DNA of 30,357 bases from a virus, in the IMG/VR virus record IMGVR_UViG_3300042868_002692, positions 1 to 30,357 of that record. The stretch is one strand, 5' to 3'. This document shows, piece by piece, positions 8,690 to 17,288 of this stretch. Made by a program: the position numbers and the translations under genes. The notes under the pieces are model-generated. The model saw only the letters and a program-made list of their open reading frames with translations, searched no databases and was not told the DNA's origin. Every line of letters starts with the position of its first letter. The first letter of the stretch is position 1.

Positions 8690-8977
8690 ATGAAAATGGC
8701 AATGACCGTAAAAACAAATGACGGTACAGAAAAAATTGTTGAAGCACAGTTTGCAGATTTCGTTGCGTTTGAACGCACATGGAATCGCAGTGTGTCAAAC
8801 TTTGCAACAGAACTACGATTGACTGATATTGCGTGGTTGGCATGGAAATCAGAAGTGCGTAACAAGAACACCACATTGGCTTTTGATCCTGAATGGTTGA
8901 ACACTGTTGATACCATTGAAGTTGTTGATAACGCTGATGAAGGTTCATCAATCCCTTTGGACATGGAAGCGCAATAG
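8690..8977 (+). CDS. tail assembly chaperone (gpG analogue)
   Basis: Unshifted product of the tail chaperone gene, 95 aa. The segment FADFVAFERTWNRSV then LTDIAWLAWKSEVR is the core pattern of small tail assembly chaperones that coat the tape measure during assembly. It lies between major tail and tape measure genes, as in lambda-like phages. Preceded by AAAGAAAG. A slippery heptamer near its 3' end leads to a longer product (next entry). Confidence 0.8.
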   Translation: MKMAMTVKTNDGTEKIVEAQFADFVAFERTWNRSVSNFATELRLTDIAWLAWKSEVRNKNTTLAFDPEWLNTVDTIEVVDNADEGSSIPLDMEAQ

Positions 8978-9105
8978 CACGATTGGCAATGATCTGTGTT
9001 GAAACAGGTATTGCGCCTAGTGTGCTTCTTGAACAAGAACCCACATATATAAATGCTATGCATGATTATCTTTTGTGGCGTAGCAAGCAACACCAACACA
9101 AGTAA
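8690..9105 (+). CDS. tail assembly chaperone, -1 frameshift product (gpG-T analogue)
   Basis: Slipping back one base at CCCTTTG (8953-8959) bypasses the stop at 8975-8977 and continues in the -1 frame to TAA 9103-9105. This adds about 48 residues that read IARLAMICVETGIAP then SVLLEQEPTYINAMHDYLLW. This is the expected gpT pattern, ending in an aromatic-rich helix. Without the shift this stretch would have only an internal ATG at 8989 with no ribosome binding site. Conserved -1 frameshifts in tail chaperone genes are established for long-tailed phages, so this is a confident inference, though not proven by expression. Confidence 0.8.
8953..8959 (+). other. -1 ribosomal slippery heptamer CCCTTTG
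   Basis: The zero-frame codons are ATC CCT TTG, so C-CCT-TTG fits X-XXY-YYZ exactly. Re-pairing gives CCC and TTT. The zero-frame stop follows 15 nt later. The shifted frame encodes a recognisable gpT-like tail chaperone extension. Confidence 0.8.
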
Positions 9106-9114
9106 AGTATTGAC

Positions 9115-9753
9115 ATGGCGCAGGTGCAAGTTTCACAAACAATGGTTCATGGTGTTGCGCCAGTATTGCAAGCATTGAAGCAGTTAGAACCTGAACTGTA
9201 TAAAGCCATTAGTGCTGACCTGAAAAACAAGGCTGAACCCATGCGTGCGTATGTGGCTGCTGGTTTCCCAGATAAGCCATACCCAAGTTCAACTGGTGTG
9301 ATCAACTGGACTAAATATGGGCGTACCACTAGGGGCAGAAAATCAGCCAACAGTGCTGGTTCATCTTTTCCTAAGTATGACGGTAAGAAGGCACGCAAGG
9401 GTGTAACAGTGCAGGTGGGTGGGCGTAAAGTTAGGCGCACCAATTCATACCCCATTCTGCGTATCAAACAATCTGATGCTGCTGGCTCTGTTTATGATTT
9501 GGCTAAGAATGAAGTGAAGAACAGCCAGTTTGTAAAGAATCTTGCTAAGGCTGGTGATCCTTCAAGAGTTATGTGGCGCAGAACTAAAGCAAGTTTTCCT
9601 ATGGTGGAAAAAGAAATTACACAAGTGATTGATGCTATTGGCAAAAGGTTCACTGCTGAAATTGCTTCTGAAACTGACCGTAGAAATGCACAATCAGTGC
9701 GTGCTTCTTCACAGGTGCGTACAGCGTTGGGCAGATTTGGAAAGGCTTTCTAA
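9115..9753 (+). CDS. HK97 gp10-like tail/neck protein
   Basis: A 212-aa protein with N-terminal helix (VLQALKQLEPELYKAISAD), a loop-rich basic middle (YGRTTRGRKSANSAG, GGRKVRRTNSYPILRIKQSD) and a C-terminal helix (FPMVEKEITQVIDAIGKRFTAEI). This resembles the gp10-like minor tail/neck proteins of actinophages, where a conserved helix and a basic beta region occur. Unusually it lies after the tail chaperone and directly before the tape measure, rather than before the major tail gene. Strongly basic. Overlaps the tape measure start by 1 nt (TAATG). Confidence 0.6.
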   Translation: MAQVQVSQTMVHGVAPVLQALKQLEPELYKAISADLKNKAEPMRAYVAAGFPDKPYPSSTGVINWTKYGRTTRGRKSANSAGSSFPKYDGKKARKGVTVQVGGRKVRRTNSYPILRIKQSDAAGSVYDLAKNEVKNSQFVKNLAKAGDPSRVMWRRTKASFPMVEKEITQVIDAIGKRFTAEIASETDRRNAQSVRASSQVRTALGRFGKAF

Positions 9754-12362
9754 TGGCAATTGTTGTACCTATCATAAGTTCTTTTGATAATCGTGGTATT
9801 CAGAAGGCTATTGCTGATTTCAAAAATCTGAATGGTGCTGGGCAGCGCAGTGCTTTTGCATTGATGAACACCAACAAAGCAGTGAACACAGCAGCAAAGA
9901 ACTTTGCAAAGTTGGGTGCTGTTGGTGCTGGTCTTGCTGGCGTTATTGGTGGTTCACTGGTAAAGGCTGCATATGAATCACAAAGAGTGATGAAACAAAC
10001 TGATGCCATCATCAAAGCCACTGGTGGTGCTGCTGGTCTAACTGGTGATCAGGTTGCTAAGTTGTCGCAAAAGTTATCTTTGCAGGTTGGCGTAGATGAT
10101 GAACTAATCCAAAGTTCTTTGAATCTGCTTCTTACTTTCAAACAGGTACGCAATGAAGTTGGTGCAGGCAATGATGTGTTCAACAGAGCAGCGCAGGCTG
10201 CTTTGGATTTGGGCAATGTTTTTGGTTCTACTGATGCTGCTGCCAAGATGCTTGGCAAGGCTTTATCTGACCCCATCAAAGGTGTAACTGCTCTTGCTAG
10301 GGCTGGTGTGAACTTCAGCCAGCAACAAAGAGATCAAATCAAAACACTGGTGCAATCAGGTAAATCACTTGAAGCGCAGAAGTTGATTCTGGCTGAAGTT
10401 GAATCACAGGTTGGTGGCACTGCTAAGGCTACTGCTACAGGCTTTGACCGTATGAAAGTTGCTATTGGCAATGTTCAAGAGAATCTAGGCAACCTGTTGA
10501 TACCTGCTGTAGAAAGATTTGCTGATGGCATCATCAATAATGTGCTACCTGTCTTAGATCAGTTCACTAAAATTGTTGGTGAACAGGGGCTAGGTGCTGG
10601 TGTCAATTTCTTGGTTGGTTCTATTATCAATGGCATCAATAGTTTGGGTGCTTTTGGCAAAGTTATCATTGGTGTTACTGCTGGCATTGTTGCATTGAAT
10701 GTCGCCACTGGTGTTTATAAAGCCAGCATGATTGCGTTGAACATTGTTACTACTCTTACTGATGGTTCATTGAAGGCATTGATCACCAGACTTGGCGCAG
10801 CCAAGATTGCAATGATGGCAGCAGGTGGTGTAACAGCGTTGCTATCTTTAGCAGCAGTTTTGTATGGAACATACGCAAGCCAAAAAGCCAAAGCAGAACA
10901 GAAAACAATTGATTTCACTAATGCTCTTTTGGCAGAAGGTTCAGCGCAAACTGAAGCCTTCAAAAATCTAACTAAAAACAATTCACAAATGCAGATTGCT
11001 GTAGCAGCATTAGGTGACATGGGCATCAGCATGGCTGATGTAACTGAATACACAACCAAAGGTACTGGAAAGTTCAAGCCTTATGTTGATGCGCTGAAGA
11101 TTCTTGATGAAACTACAGGCACAACACTTACCAAACTTGATGCGTATGCCAAAGCCATTGGTATTGCTGCTACTGCAACAACTTCTGCTGGTGGGTCAAT
11201 GTCTTTTGGTTTATCAGAGTTTGCAAACATGGCTAAAATTGCTAGGGGTGAGACAACTAACACCCAAGCAGCAATGGCGTTGCTGGGCAAAATCGGGATC
11301 ACAGCAGGCAATCAAGTTGGCAGTGGTGCAAAGGTTGTTGAAACAGCAGCACAGAAGTTTGACAAGTTCACTACTGCATTGTTTGGTGCAGCCAACAGCA
11401 ACAAATCTTTTACTGCTGCTGTAAAGGCTTCTAAGAAAGCCCAAAGTGATTTGGCTGAAGCCACACAGAATGTTGTTACTGCACAAACCAAACTGAACCA
11501 GATCGCTGCTGGATATGGTGCTAATTCCACACAGGCATCTGATGCCAGAAAAGAATTGACACAGGCAGAGCGTGACGCAGAGCGTGCAGGGTACGCATTG
11601 GAAACAGCCAACTTTGCTGTGACAGATGCTGAACTTGCGTTGCAAGAAGCCTATGCAAATGGTGACCCAACAGCGATTAGGCAAGCACAGATTGATTTGG
11701 CTGAAGCCAAGTTGAGTGTGAAAGATGCGCAAGATGCTGTAACTACCAGCACAAACAATGTTGCTGCTGCGCAAAAGACATTGAATGAAATTGTGAATGG
11801 TGCAACCACAGAATCACAGACCTATAAAGATGCGCTGGTTGAATTGCAGAAAGCGCAAAAAGATGAACTTGATGCAATTGATTCTTTGAGTGATGCCAAG
11901 TTGCGTGAACTGGAAGCCACCAAAGCCCTAGCAAAAGCAAACCTTCTGTTGAAGCAAAGCAAAGGCAAATTGAGTTCAAAACAAATGAAGGCTGCAATGA
12001 AGGCTATAAATGAACTTACTGTTGCTGTCAATGTGCCACAGCCAACTTCTGTTTCTTCTGCTTCTAGTGGTTCTTCTGGTGGCTTTGATTTTAGTGGTAT
12101 TGATTTGTCAGGTATCAGCATTGGTGGTTTGGCTACTCTTGCTTCTGGTGGGATTGTGACAAAACCAACGCTGGCTTTGATAGGCGAAGGTGGTGAATCA
12201 GAAGCAGTTATACCATTATCAAAGATGGGTGGCATGGGTGGTGATGTTTATAACATCACAATCAATAGCAAGATTGCAGATCAAACTTTGCCTGATGTGT
12301 TAGTTGCTGAACTGCGTAAGTTCAATAGGCGTTCTGGTGCAATTGATATTCAGGTTGCGTAA
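9753..12362 (+). CDS. tape measure protein
   Basis: Sets tail length and is ejected with the DNA. At 869 aa it is the largest gene. It begins with a helical part (ISSFDNRGIQKAIADFKNLN), then hydrophobic segments around residues 48-66 and 345-375 (MMAAGGVTALLSLAAVLYGTY). A long Ala/Gln/Lys-rich coiled-coil region follows (about 545-755), and the C-terminus has the usual LASGGIVTKPTLALIGEGGE and AVIPLSKMGG motif. No lysozyme or peptidase domain is evident. From the usual rule of about 0.15 nm per residue, the tail would be near 130 nm. Confidence 0.93.
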   Translation: MAIVVPIISSFDNRGIQKAIADFKNLNGAGQRSAFALMNTNKAVNTAAKNFAKLGAVGAGLAGVIGGSLVKAAYESQRVMKQTDAIIKATGGAAGLTGDQVAKLSQKLSLQVGVDDELIQSSLNLLLTFKQVRNEVGAGNDVFNRAAQAALDLGNVFGSTDAAAKMLGKALSDPIKGVTALARAGVNFSQQQRDQIKTLVQSGKSLEAQKLILAEVESQVGGTAKATATGFDRMKVAIGNVQENLGNLLIPAVERFADGIINNVLPVLDQFTKIVGEQGLGAGVNFLVGSIINGINSLGAFGKVIIGVTAGIVALNVATGVYKASMIALNIVTTLTDGSLKALITRLGAAKIAMMAAGGVTALLSLAAVLYGTYASQKAKAEQKTIDFTNALLAEGSAQTEAFKNLTKNNSQMQIAVAALGDMGISMADVTEYTTKGTGKFKPYVDALKILDETTGTTLTKLDAYAKAIGIAATATTSAGGSMSFGLSEFANMAKIARGETTNTQAAMALLGKIGITAGNQVGSGAKVVETAAQKFDKFTTALFGAANSNKSFTAAVKASKKAQSDLAEATQNVVTAQTKLNQIAAGYGANSTQASDARKELTQAERDAERAGYALETANFAVTDAELALQEAYANGDPTAIRQAQIDLAEAKLSVKDAQDAVTTSTNNVAAAQKTLNEIVNGATTESQTYKDALVELQKAQKDELDAIDSLSDAKLRELEATKALAKANLLLKQSKGKLSSKQMKAAMKAINELTVAVNVPQPTSVSSASSGSSGGFDFSGIDLSGISIGGLATLASGGIVTKPTLALIGEGGESEAVIPLSKMGGMGGDVYNITINSKIADQTLPDVLVAELRKFNRRSGAIDIQVA

Positions 12363-13159
12363 TGGCTGGGTTGAATGATATTGGCACATACAAGGTTGAA
12401 CTTGATGCTGGTTTCTACCAGAATGTTTTTACCCTTGATGATGACCTGCTAGGTATTCTTGATGAAGATTTTTTGGAAGGTTCAACAACTTTCTTTGATG
12501 TAACACAATATGTGGTTGGTGTTTCTATCAAGCGTGGGCGTAGTAGCCAAGATGCACAGTTTGGTGCTTCAACCTGCAACATCACTATTGATGATTTACT
12601 TGGGCAGGATAAGTTCAGCGTTGCTAATAGTGCCAGCCCCTATTGGAATGTTGATCGTGGGCGTTTGGGTTTTGAACCACGCAGGCAAGTAAGGATTTCA
12701 CGCAATGATGAATATATGTTTCGTGGGTTCATTGTGCATTACAACACAGAGTTCAACATAGATGGACACAATATGATCAATATTGAATGCGCTGATGCGT
12801 TCCTAAACTTATCAACAACAACTATCAATGGTTTTACGCCACCAGCAGAAACATCAGGTGCAAGGGTGGACAGGATTTTAGGCTTACCAGAAGTGAGTTT
12901 TCCTACAGACCCTGCACCTATTATTGCTACTGGTGTAGCGAACCTGTCAAACCAAGATGTTGCTACACAAACACCATTGGCGTATTTCAATATGTTGGTT
13001 GCAGAAGCAGAACAGGGGCGTTTTTATATTGATCGCAATGGGGCTTTGAATTGGGAAGCACGCACACCTAACAGCACAGAAGAATCACCAACAATTATCT
13101 TTGCTGATAATGATGCTGCCAAGATTCCTTATTCAACGCTGGAAGTTGTTTATGAGTAG
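12362..13159 (+). CDS. minor tail / baseplate hub protein, N-terminal part
   Basis: A 265-aa protein just after the tape measure. It contains DVTQYVVGVSIKRGRSSQDA, a beta-rich core (FEPRRQVRISRNDEYMFRGFI, NIDGHNMINIECADAF) and a C-terminal part (YFNMLVAEAEQGRFYIDRNG, IPYSTLEVVYE). This is the pattern of the N-terminal half of actinophage minor tail proteins of the distal-tail/hub type. It stops where such proteins normally continue. The following ORF, in the -1 frame, carries the matching second half, so this looks like a split gene. RBS not obvious; starts overlap the previous stop (TAATG). Confidence 0.72.
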   Translation: MAGLNDIGTYKVELDAGFYQNVFTLDDDLLGILDEDFLEGSTTFFDVTQYVVGVSIKRGRSSQDAQFGASTCNITIDDLLGQDKFSVANSASPYWNVDRGRLGFEPRRQVRISRNDEYMFRGFIVHYNTEFNIDGHNMINIECADAFLNLSTTTINGFTPPAETSGARVDRILGLPEVSFPTDPAPIIATGVANLSNQDVATQTPLAYFNMLVAEAEQGRFYIDRNGALNWEARTPNSTEESPTIIFADNDAAKIPYSTLEVVYE

Positions 13160-13167
13160 GTATCAAC

Positions 13168-13713
13168 ATGGCTGAAGCAATTGCTAGAAGAACATCTATT
13201 AGACCTGACAGCATCTTGAATGATGTGATTATTATTGTTGCGCCTAACCCATCACAGCCAACACCAACAGATCAGCAAAGCACAGACACCACATCTATAG
13301 ATAACTATGGCGTGCAAAGTATTGTCATTAGTGATAGCCCATTATTGACTAACGCTGATGCTTTGGTGCTGGCTGATTATTTGTTGCGTGCAGAACCTAA
13401 CTATTGGTTCACAGGGCTTTCTATCAATATGCACAGATTGACAGACCCACAGCGCAGTGCTGTGGCAACGCTTGATATTGGTGATTTTGTTGGGGTTATC
13501 AAATCGTTTGAATATGGCACGCCATCTGTGGTGCAGAAGAACTTGTATGTTGAAGGCATTGATCATAGAATTACTAGCACTACGCATCATATTGATTTAC
13601 ACTTTTCACCTGTGGGTTATTCTCAACAATGGGCTGGTGTTACGCCTACACTTACTTGGGAATCCGTACCTGCTGGGTTATCGTGGTCTAATCTAATCTG
13701 GACAATTCTTTAG
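13168..13713 (+). CDS. minor tail / baseplate hub protein, C-terminal part
   Basis: A 181-aa product starting 8 nt after the previous gene. After a 20-residue start it reads ILNDVIIIVAPNP, then SIDNYGVQSIVISDSPLL, ADYLLRAEPNYWFTGLSINM, LDIGDFVGVIKS and LYVEGIDHRITSTTHHIDLH. This order (N-D-V strand, Y-G-x-R/Q, LDIGD, VEGI-H) is what one expects in the C-terminal half of a single hub/minor tail protein. It could be a true separate subunit or the downstream fragment of a gene broken by a one-base indel. Only a short AGG lies upstream. Confidence 0.68.
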   Translation: MAEAIARRTSIRPDSILNDVIIIVAPNPSQPTPTDQQSTDTTSIDNYGVQSIVISDSPLLTNADALVLADYLLRAEPNYWFTGLSINMHRLTDPQRSAVATLDIGDFVGVIKSFEYGTPSVVQKNLYVEGIDHRITSTTHHIDLHFSPVGYSQQWAGVTPTLTWESVPAGLSWSNLIWTIL

Positions 13714-13721
13714 GGGTTTTG

Positions 13722-14879
13722 ATGGCAGGCACAACGACAAACTTTGCGATTCCGTATCCTTCTGTTACTGATTATGTAACTGATGGTGCTACTGCTATGC
13801 GCAGTATTGCTGATCAGGTTGATGCTGTTTTGTTCACTGGTTCTTCTTCAGGCAATCTGCTTATCAATGGTGCAATGCAGGTAAGCCAGCGTTCAGCAGT
13901 TGGCACAGCAGTTACAGGTATCACAGCATCTGGTTATTACACTGCTGACCGTTGGAATACATTTGCAAACACATTAGGCACATGGACACAAACAACTATT
14001 GCTGATGCACCTACTGGTTCAGGATTTCGCAACAGTCTGAAACTTGCTTGTACAACTGCTGATGCTTCACCTGCTGCTGGTGATTATTTGATTCTTCAAC
14101 AAAGGATTGAAGGGCAAAATCTGCAAGCAGTTCGTAAAGGCACAGCATCAGCGCAAACACTTACATTGTCTTTTTGGGTCAAATCGTTTCAGACAGGTAT
14201 TTTCATTGTTGAATTAGAAGATACTGATAACACTAGAAGTTGTAGCAAGTCTTATACCATCAATGTTTCTAATACTTGGGAATTGAAAACAGTTACATTC
14301 CCTGCTGATGTTACAGGTGCTTTTGATAATGATGAAAACTCATCACTAAGAGTGAATTGGTGGTTGGGTGCTGGCACAACTTTTACTTCTGGCACGCTGG
14401 CTACAACTTGGGGTGCGACTGTTTCTGCTAATCGTGCTGTTGGTCAAACCAACTTGGCTTCTTCAACTAGCAATACTTTCTTTGTTACTGGTACACAACT
14501 TACTGTTGGTTCTGTTGCTACACCATTTGAGTTCAAATCTTTTGGTGATGATCTGCGTGCTTGCCAACGGTACTATGAGAAGTCTTACATAATGACCACA
14601 GCGATTGGGACTGCCACAGAAGTGAACGCAATTATGAACAGATATGGAAGTTTTACTGGTGTCCTACACGCAAATGGCTCTTTTCAGCAAGTAAAGAGAG
14701 CCTTGCCTACTTTTAGACCATACTCAACTGCTGCAGGTACTGCTGATGCAATTACCGTTGTTGGTTGGGGCGATACGATTTATGGCGCAGTAGTTGGAAC
14801 ACACAAAGTTCAAGCAGGTGTTGGAACAGTCACAGGCACTGGTGTTCAATTCCAATACACAGCAGATGCAGAGTTATGA
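13722..14879 (+). CDS. tail tip / receptor-binding fibre protein candidate
   Basis: A 385-aa protein. The N-terminus (FAIPYPSVTDYVTDGATAM then RSIADQVDAVLF) is the typical attachment segment of actinophage minor tail proteins. Next comes a jelly-roll-like region (NLLINGAMQVSQRS, YYTADRWN, LTLSFWVKS, TGTQLTVGSVATPFEFKSF, DDLRACQRYYEKSY) found at the ends of many tail fibres. Probable carbohydrate or receptor binding. AGGGG lies 5 nt before ATG 13722. The C-terminus is Gly/Thr-rich. Confidence 0.75.
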   Translation: MAGTTTNFAIPYPSVTDYVTDGATAMRSIADQVDAVLFTGSSSGNLLINGAMQVSQRSAVGTAVTGITASGYYTADRWNTFANTLGTWTQTTIADAPTGSGFRNSLKLACTTADASPAAGDYLILQQRIEGQNLQAVRKGTASAQTLTLSFWVKSFQTGIFIVELEDTDNTRSCSKSYTINVSNTWELKTVTFPADVTGAFDNDENSSLRVNWWLGAGTTFTSGTLATTWGATVSANRAVGQTNLASSTSNTFFVTGTQLTVGSVATPFEFKSFGDDLRACQRYYEKSYIMTTAIGTATEVNAIMNRYGSFTGVLHANGSFQQVKRALPTFRPYSTAAGTADAITVVGWGDTIYGAVVGTHKVQAGVGTVTGTGVQFQYTADAEL

Positions 14880-15040
14880 TGTACCAAATAAGAACAGTTG
14901 CAGATATGACTTTTATTTATCACCCTGATTTGGGTGTGATACCTGATGATGAAAACAATCGTCACTATGTTGCGTATCTTGCGTGGGTTGCTGAAGGTAA
15001 TACAGCAGAAGAATGGCAACCAGAAAGTGAAGGTATCTAA
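14876..15040 (+). CDS. small tail-associated protein
   Basis: A 54-aa product, MMYQIRTVADMTFIYH and onward, ending in a segment HYVAYLAWVAEGNTAEEW. The Y-x-x-Y-L-A-W-V-A-E-G-N-T pattern is common in short proteins or domains next to tail fibre genes. ATG 14876 overlaps the fibre stop as ATGA; a second ATG at 14879 is equally possible. Role likely accessory to the tail tip or fibre. Confidence 0.7.
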   Translation: MMYQIRTVADMTFIYHPDLGVIPDDENNRHYVAYLAWVAEGNTAEEWQPESEGI

Positions 15041-15786
15041 TGGCTGGTCTTGGCGCAAAACTTTTTACTGCGTTCAGTAAATTGACAGCAGCACAGGTCA
15101 ATGGTTATCTAATGGATCAAACTATTATGCGTTTTGCTTCTGTTGCTGTGCGTGATGCAGCGTTTGGTGGTGCTGGTGAACCAACACTTGCTGAAGGTAT
15201 GACTTGCTATCTTGATGATACAAATGTGTTGCAGTCATACAACGGATCTGCATGGGTAACTGTTGCAAATACAGATAGACCTATGGGATTAGTTAGGGTG
15301 GCTGAAAGTTCTTTTACTGGAATTACCAGTGCAGCACCACTTGATTTATCAAACATTTTTACTTCTGATTACAGAAATTATAGAGTTGTTTTTTCTGCTA
15401 ATACAGGTGCTACTGCTGCACTAATGACTTTCCGTCTGCGTGATTCAGGTGGTGCAGTTGCACTTACAAACTATGAACAACAACAATTAGAGTATTACCA
15501 AACCACTGTTGCTAGTTCATTTACAGCAAGCAAGAACGCATTTGAAATTGCATACAACTATGGGGAAAGCAAACAAACTACTTTGGTAGTAGATATTTTT
15601 GCACCCAATGTCGCAGTTGAAACAAACATTTTTTATCAGGCATCTATTCGCCGTGTTGCTCTTGCTTTCAACTATGTGTGGCATGGGTCTGGGAATTACA
15701 ATGCAAGTACGGTAATGACTGGTTTGCGTTTTTTTCCATCAGCAGGCACAGCAGTAGGCAACATCTCTGTATATGGGTACAACTAG
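15040..15786 (+). CDS. minor tail protein
   Basis: A 248-aa protein with the characteristic N-terminus MAGLGAKLFTAFSKLTA then AQVNGYLMDQTIMRFASVAV, followed by EGMTCYLDDTNVLQSYNGSAW. This is seen in many actinophage tail proteins located near the lysis genes. The rest is beta-rich (YRNYRVVFSANTG, FRLRDSGG, YNASTVMTGLRFFPSAG), probably a tail-tip adhesin. Overlaps the preceding gene (TAATG) and the following GTG start. Confidence 0.78.
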   Translation: MAGLGAKLFTAFSKLTAAQVNGYLMDQTIMRFASVAVRDAAFGGAGEPTLAEGMTCYLDDTNVLQSYNGSAWVTVANTDRPMGLVRVAESSFTGITSAAPLDLSNIFTSDYRNYRVVFSANTGATAALMTFRLRDSGGAVALTNYEQQQLEYYQTTVASSFTASKNAFEIAYNYGESKQTTLVVDIFAPNVAVETNIFYQASIRRVALAFNYVWHGSGNYNASTVMTGLRFFPSAGTAVGNISVYGYN

Positions 15787-15980
15787 TGAATGAAATTGTT
15801 GTTGCTGTTATTGGTATGACAGGTGCGCTGCTGGTGGCAATGGTTGAAACTACACGCAGGCAAAACAATCGTGACCACGCCACCAATTCAGACAAACTAG
15901 ATAGCGTCATAACCAAAATAGACAAGGTAGATAGCAGACTAGGCACACACATTGATTGGCACGCACACAAAGATAAATGA
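15786..15980 (+). CDS. membrane protein with coiled tail, holin-like candidate
   Basis: A 64-aa protein from GTG 15786, which overlaps the upstream TAG by 1 nt. One membrane segment at residues 4-22 (VVAVIGMTGALLVAMV) is followed by a basic patch (TTRRQNNRDH) and an amphipathic helix (KLDSVITKIDKVDSRLG). This arrangement is common among small membrane proteins in actinophage lysis cassettes. It may aid lysis. The start is odd (GTG) but no ATG exists in this frame before the membrane segment. Confidence 0.6.
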   Translation: MNEIVVAVIGMTGALLVAMVETTRRQNNRDHATNSDKLDSVITKIDKVDSRLGTHIDWHAHKDK

Positions 15981-17271
15981 TCTGCGCTGGCTTATCTTCA
16001 TACCAGTAGCCCTACTTGCGTTCTTCAGCACCCACGCACAAGCACAACCCATCACAGGCATCAACGCTGTTTATTATGTGATAACTGATGTGCCACCCAG
16101 CAAAACTGATTACACATATCAATCATGTGGTAGCGAAATAGAAAACAACATCAACAGAAGTTTTGATGGTGAACCCATGATTGGCTGCCCAGATGATCTG
16201 TTCATGGTTCACTACACAGGCTTCATCACCCTGCCAGCACACAACACGATTCAATTCTGGCTGGCTGCTGATGATGGTGGCACAATGAAAATAGGTGGTT
16301 ATGAATGGGGTGATTGGACAGACAAAGGTTGTAGCGCAATTGAAACAGAAACCATGACCCTGCCAGCCAATGAATCACTAACCCTTGATGGCTGGTACTA
16401 TGAAAATGGTGGTGGCACTTGCTTCATGCTGGCATGGAACATTGACAATACAGGCTGGGTCATAGTGCCTGATGAAGCCTTTACAACTACTGCTAATCAA
16501 ACCAGTAGCACAACCACAACCACAGAACAAACAACAACAACGGTACGCCAAACAACCACCACAACAGAACCAGAAACAACAACTACTTCTTCTTCTTATC
16601 CTGAAACACAGACCACACATCAAGTTCAGACAACTGTTCTTCAGGTTCAAACAACTGTGGTTCAGACAACAACAACTGTGGCTGATCCGATTGTGACCAA
16701 TCCACCTGTGACCACACCAAATCCTGTGCCAACTGCTGTTGCTCTTTCAACAACTTCTGTGCCTGTCGCAACCATTCCCACGCCAACCTTGCCAGAAGTA
16801 GCGTCATCAACATCACTACCAATTCAAGAACCACCATTAGAAACCCCCACAGAAATAGTTGATAACCAAATCATAGAACTTCTAGCGAACATAGACACAG
16901 CATCACAAACAGAAATACAAGCAGTGGTGGCTGAAATCCTTGAAACAGAAATAACTTCTGAACAGGCTGTTGAACTAGCCACCAGCGCAACAGTGCTTGA
17001 AAGTGTGTCTGCTGATGAAGCACAACAAATCTTTGAAGCGTTAGATCTGGAAACCATAGAACCAAACCAATTAGTAGAACTGATTGCTGTGGTGCAAACT
17101 GCTTCAGAAAGTGTGCGTGAATCATTTGAAACAGCCATCAATGTTTTTGATGGTAAAACAGATACCTATGTACCGTTAGGTTCAACAGTGCCGATTTCAA
17201 CACGCAGACTTGTTGTGGCTGCTGGCGCAATGCTTTCTGCTATACCCACTGCATCACGCAAGATAAACTGA
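15952..17271 (+). CDS. secreted PA14-domain protein with Thr-rich linker and C-terminal membrane anchor
   Basis: A 439-aa product from a TTG start (AGG 8 nt upstream; CTG 15982 is an alternative). Residues 9-32 form a signal peptide (WLIFIPVALLAFFSTHAQA) with an A-x-A cleavage site. Residues about 33-177 look like a PA14 carbohydrate-binding beta barrel: FMVHYTGFITLPAH, IQFWLAADDGGTMKIGG, ESLTLDGWYYENGGG. Then a roughly 120-residue Thr/Pro/Gln-rich linker, an acidic helical region (about 305-405), and a hydrophobic segment with a basic end (RRLVVAAGAMLSAIPTASRK) suited to anchoring. It likely sits on the infected cell's surface. It could also be a virion adhesin, but the signal peptide argues against that. 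It lies within the lysis region. Confidence 0.72.
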   Translation: MIGTHTKINDLRWLIFIPVALLAFFSTHAQAQPITGINAVYYVITDVPPSKTDYTYQSCGSEIENNINRSFDGEPMIGCPDDLFMVHYTGFITLPAHNTIQFWLAADDGGTMKIGGYEWGDWTDKGCSAIETETMTLPANESLTLDGWYYENGGGTCFMLAWNIDNTGWVIVPDEAFTTTANQTSSTTTTTEQTTTTVRQTTTTTEPETTTTSSSYPETQTTHQVQTTVLQVQTTVVQTTTTVADPIVTNPPVTTPNPVPTAVALSTTSVPVATIPTPTLPEVASSTSLPIQEPPLETPTEIVDNQIIELLANIDTASQTEIQAVVAEILETEITSEQAVELATSATVLESVSADEAQQIFEALDLETIEPNQLVELIAVVQTASESVRESFETAINVFDGKTDTYVPLGSTVPISTRRLVVAAGAMLSAIPTASRKIN

Positions 17272-17288
17272 CAGTGAAAGAAAACAAC

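Noticed and set aside
8658-9129. Antisense ORFs over the tail chaperone
   Set aside because: They have no RBS, unlike composition, and mirror strong + strand genes.
13150-13170. Programmed frameshift joining the two hub halves
   Set aside because: Stops at 13153-13155 and 13157-13159 in the two frames leave no slippery site, so fission or an indel is a better reading.
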